From Qipengyuania flava (GTDB lineage: Bacteria > Pseudomonadota > Alphaproteobacteria > Sphingomonadales > Sphingomonadaceae), in assembly GCF_019448255.1 (NCBI RefSeq), contig NZ_CP080410.1:186001-250000 (forward strand): 64,000 nt of DNA. The letters are read 5' to 3'. Numbering within the stretch: the first letter of the stretch is position 1; each line of letters opens with the position of its first letter. The notes under the pieces are model-generated. The model ran no database searches. It saw nothing but the letters and a program-made list of their open reading frames with translations, and had not been told where the DNA came from. A program made the position numbers and the translations under genes. Shown piece after piece: positions 63,840 through 64,000 of this stretch.

Positions 63840-64000
63840 TTACCAGTCGTAGGCCTTGGGAAGGTCGCTCTCGTCAAGGTCGCGGTAGCGTTCCTTGAGG
63901 CGGCTCTGGTGGTTGTCGAGCGGCTGTTCGACCCCGTCGATATAGACCCGGATCGGGGCCGAGGAGACTTCGAGCGGGTCGCCGTCCCACACCACCAAAT
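63840..64000 (-). CDS. Amidohydrolase C-terminal fragment (partial)
   Basis: The last 161 bases encode the end of a minus-strand protein that continues beyond the window: LVVWDGDPLEVSSAPIRVYIDG and QSRLKERYRDLDE, ending YDW. The D-G-D-P-L-E and V-Y-I-D-G patterns are those of the imidazolonepropionase-like amidohydrolase C-terminus. The TAA stop overlaps the gap before the FKBP gene by five bases. Confidence 0.75.
   Translation of the reverse strand, partial: LVVWDGDPLEVSSAPIRVYIDGVEQPLDNHQSRLKERYRDLDESDLPKAYDW

Overview
The window reads as a chromosomal segment of a GC-rich alphaproteobacterium, most likely of the order Sphingomonadales (Erythrobacteraceae or Sphingomonadaceae). This is inferred from gene families and architecture: a UrcA-family protein, a fused ThiS-ThiG protein, a suf operon headed by an Rrf2 repressor with a short SufD, a DUF2093 protein, an MmcB-type protein, a TTAA-N7-TTAA CtrA-type box and generally high GC. 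No transposase, phage or CRISPR array is visible. Coding density is very high and many genes overlap by 4 bp (ATGA or GTGA).

Layout. 1-13 kb: small exported and membrane proteins, a metallophosphoesterase, rplM-rpsI, ctaA-cutA, MerC-like protein, the thiSG fusion, a GNAT protein, a cupin, an acyl-CoA ligase and pyrD-ggt. 13-20.5 kb: a leader with a strong terminator ahead of an AraC-type regulator, then a compact suf operon (Rrf2 regulator, sufB, DUF559 protein, sufC, sufD, sufS, sufT-like, sufA-like) with nested inverted repeats just before its first gene. 20.5-30 kb: EI24-like membrane protein, adenosine kinase-type sugar kinase, a PhyH-like protein, purD and xseA sharing overlapping divergent start codons, M23 peptidase, phytase-like esterase, rpmB and tadA. 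30-45 kb: RNase T2 with two paralogous membrane proteins, nadC, a LytS/LytR-type two-component system, an HD-domain protein resembling PhnZ-type diiron oxygenases, a DsbA-like protein, an M48 protease, an esterase with an App1-type phosphatase, a large acidic PAS protein, a fatty-acid hydroxylase, MmcB and a spore-coat-U protein behind a CtrA-type box.

45-64 kb: tRNA-Arg(CCG), a lipid kinase with a nucleotidyltransferase-like partner, then the most interesting locus (48607-52659, minus strand): a PqqD-type RiPP recognition element, a 46-residue precursor found by reading the gap between annotated-size ORFs, an asparagine-synthetase homologue and an ABC exporter. The precursor carries the lasso leader signature W-x2-P-x-L-x3-G, but its C-terminal part lacks an acidic residue at ring position 7-9, and no B2 leader peptidase is present in the window. 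After this come rpe, a heparinase II/III protein, purH, a 43-residue membrane peptide gene overlapping msrA, zur, dxs, a CTG-initiated membrane protein, an alpha/beta hydrolase, enoyl-CoA hydratase, NnrU, an FKBP and the end of an amidohydrolase.

Most of the window is housekeeping: Fe-S assembly, purine, pyrimidine, NAD and thiamine synthesis, isoprenoids, ribosomal proteins and envelope maintenance. The RiPP locus is the clear accessory biosynthetic element.
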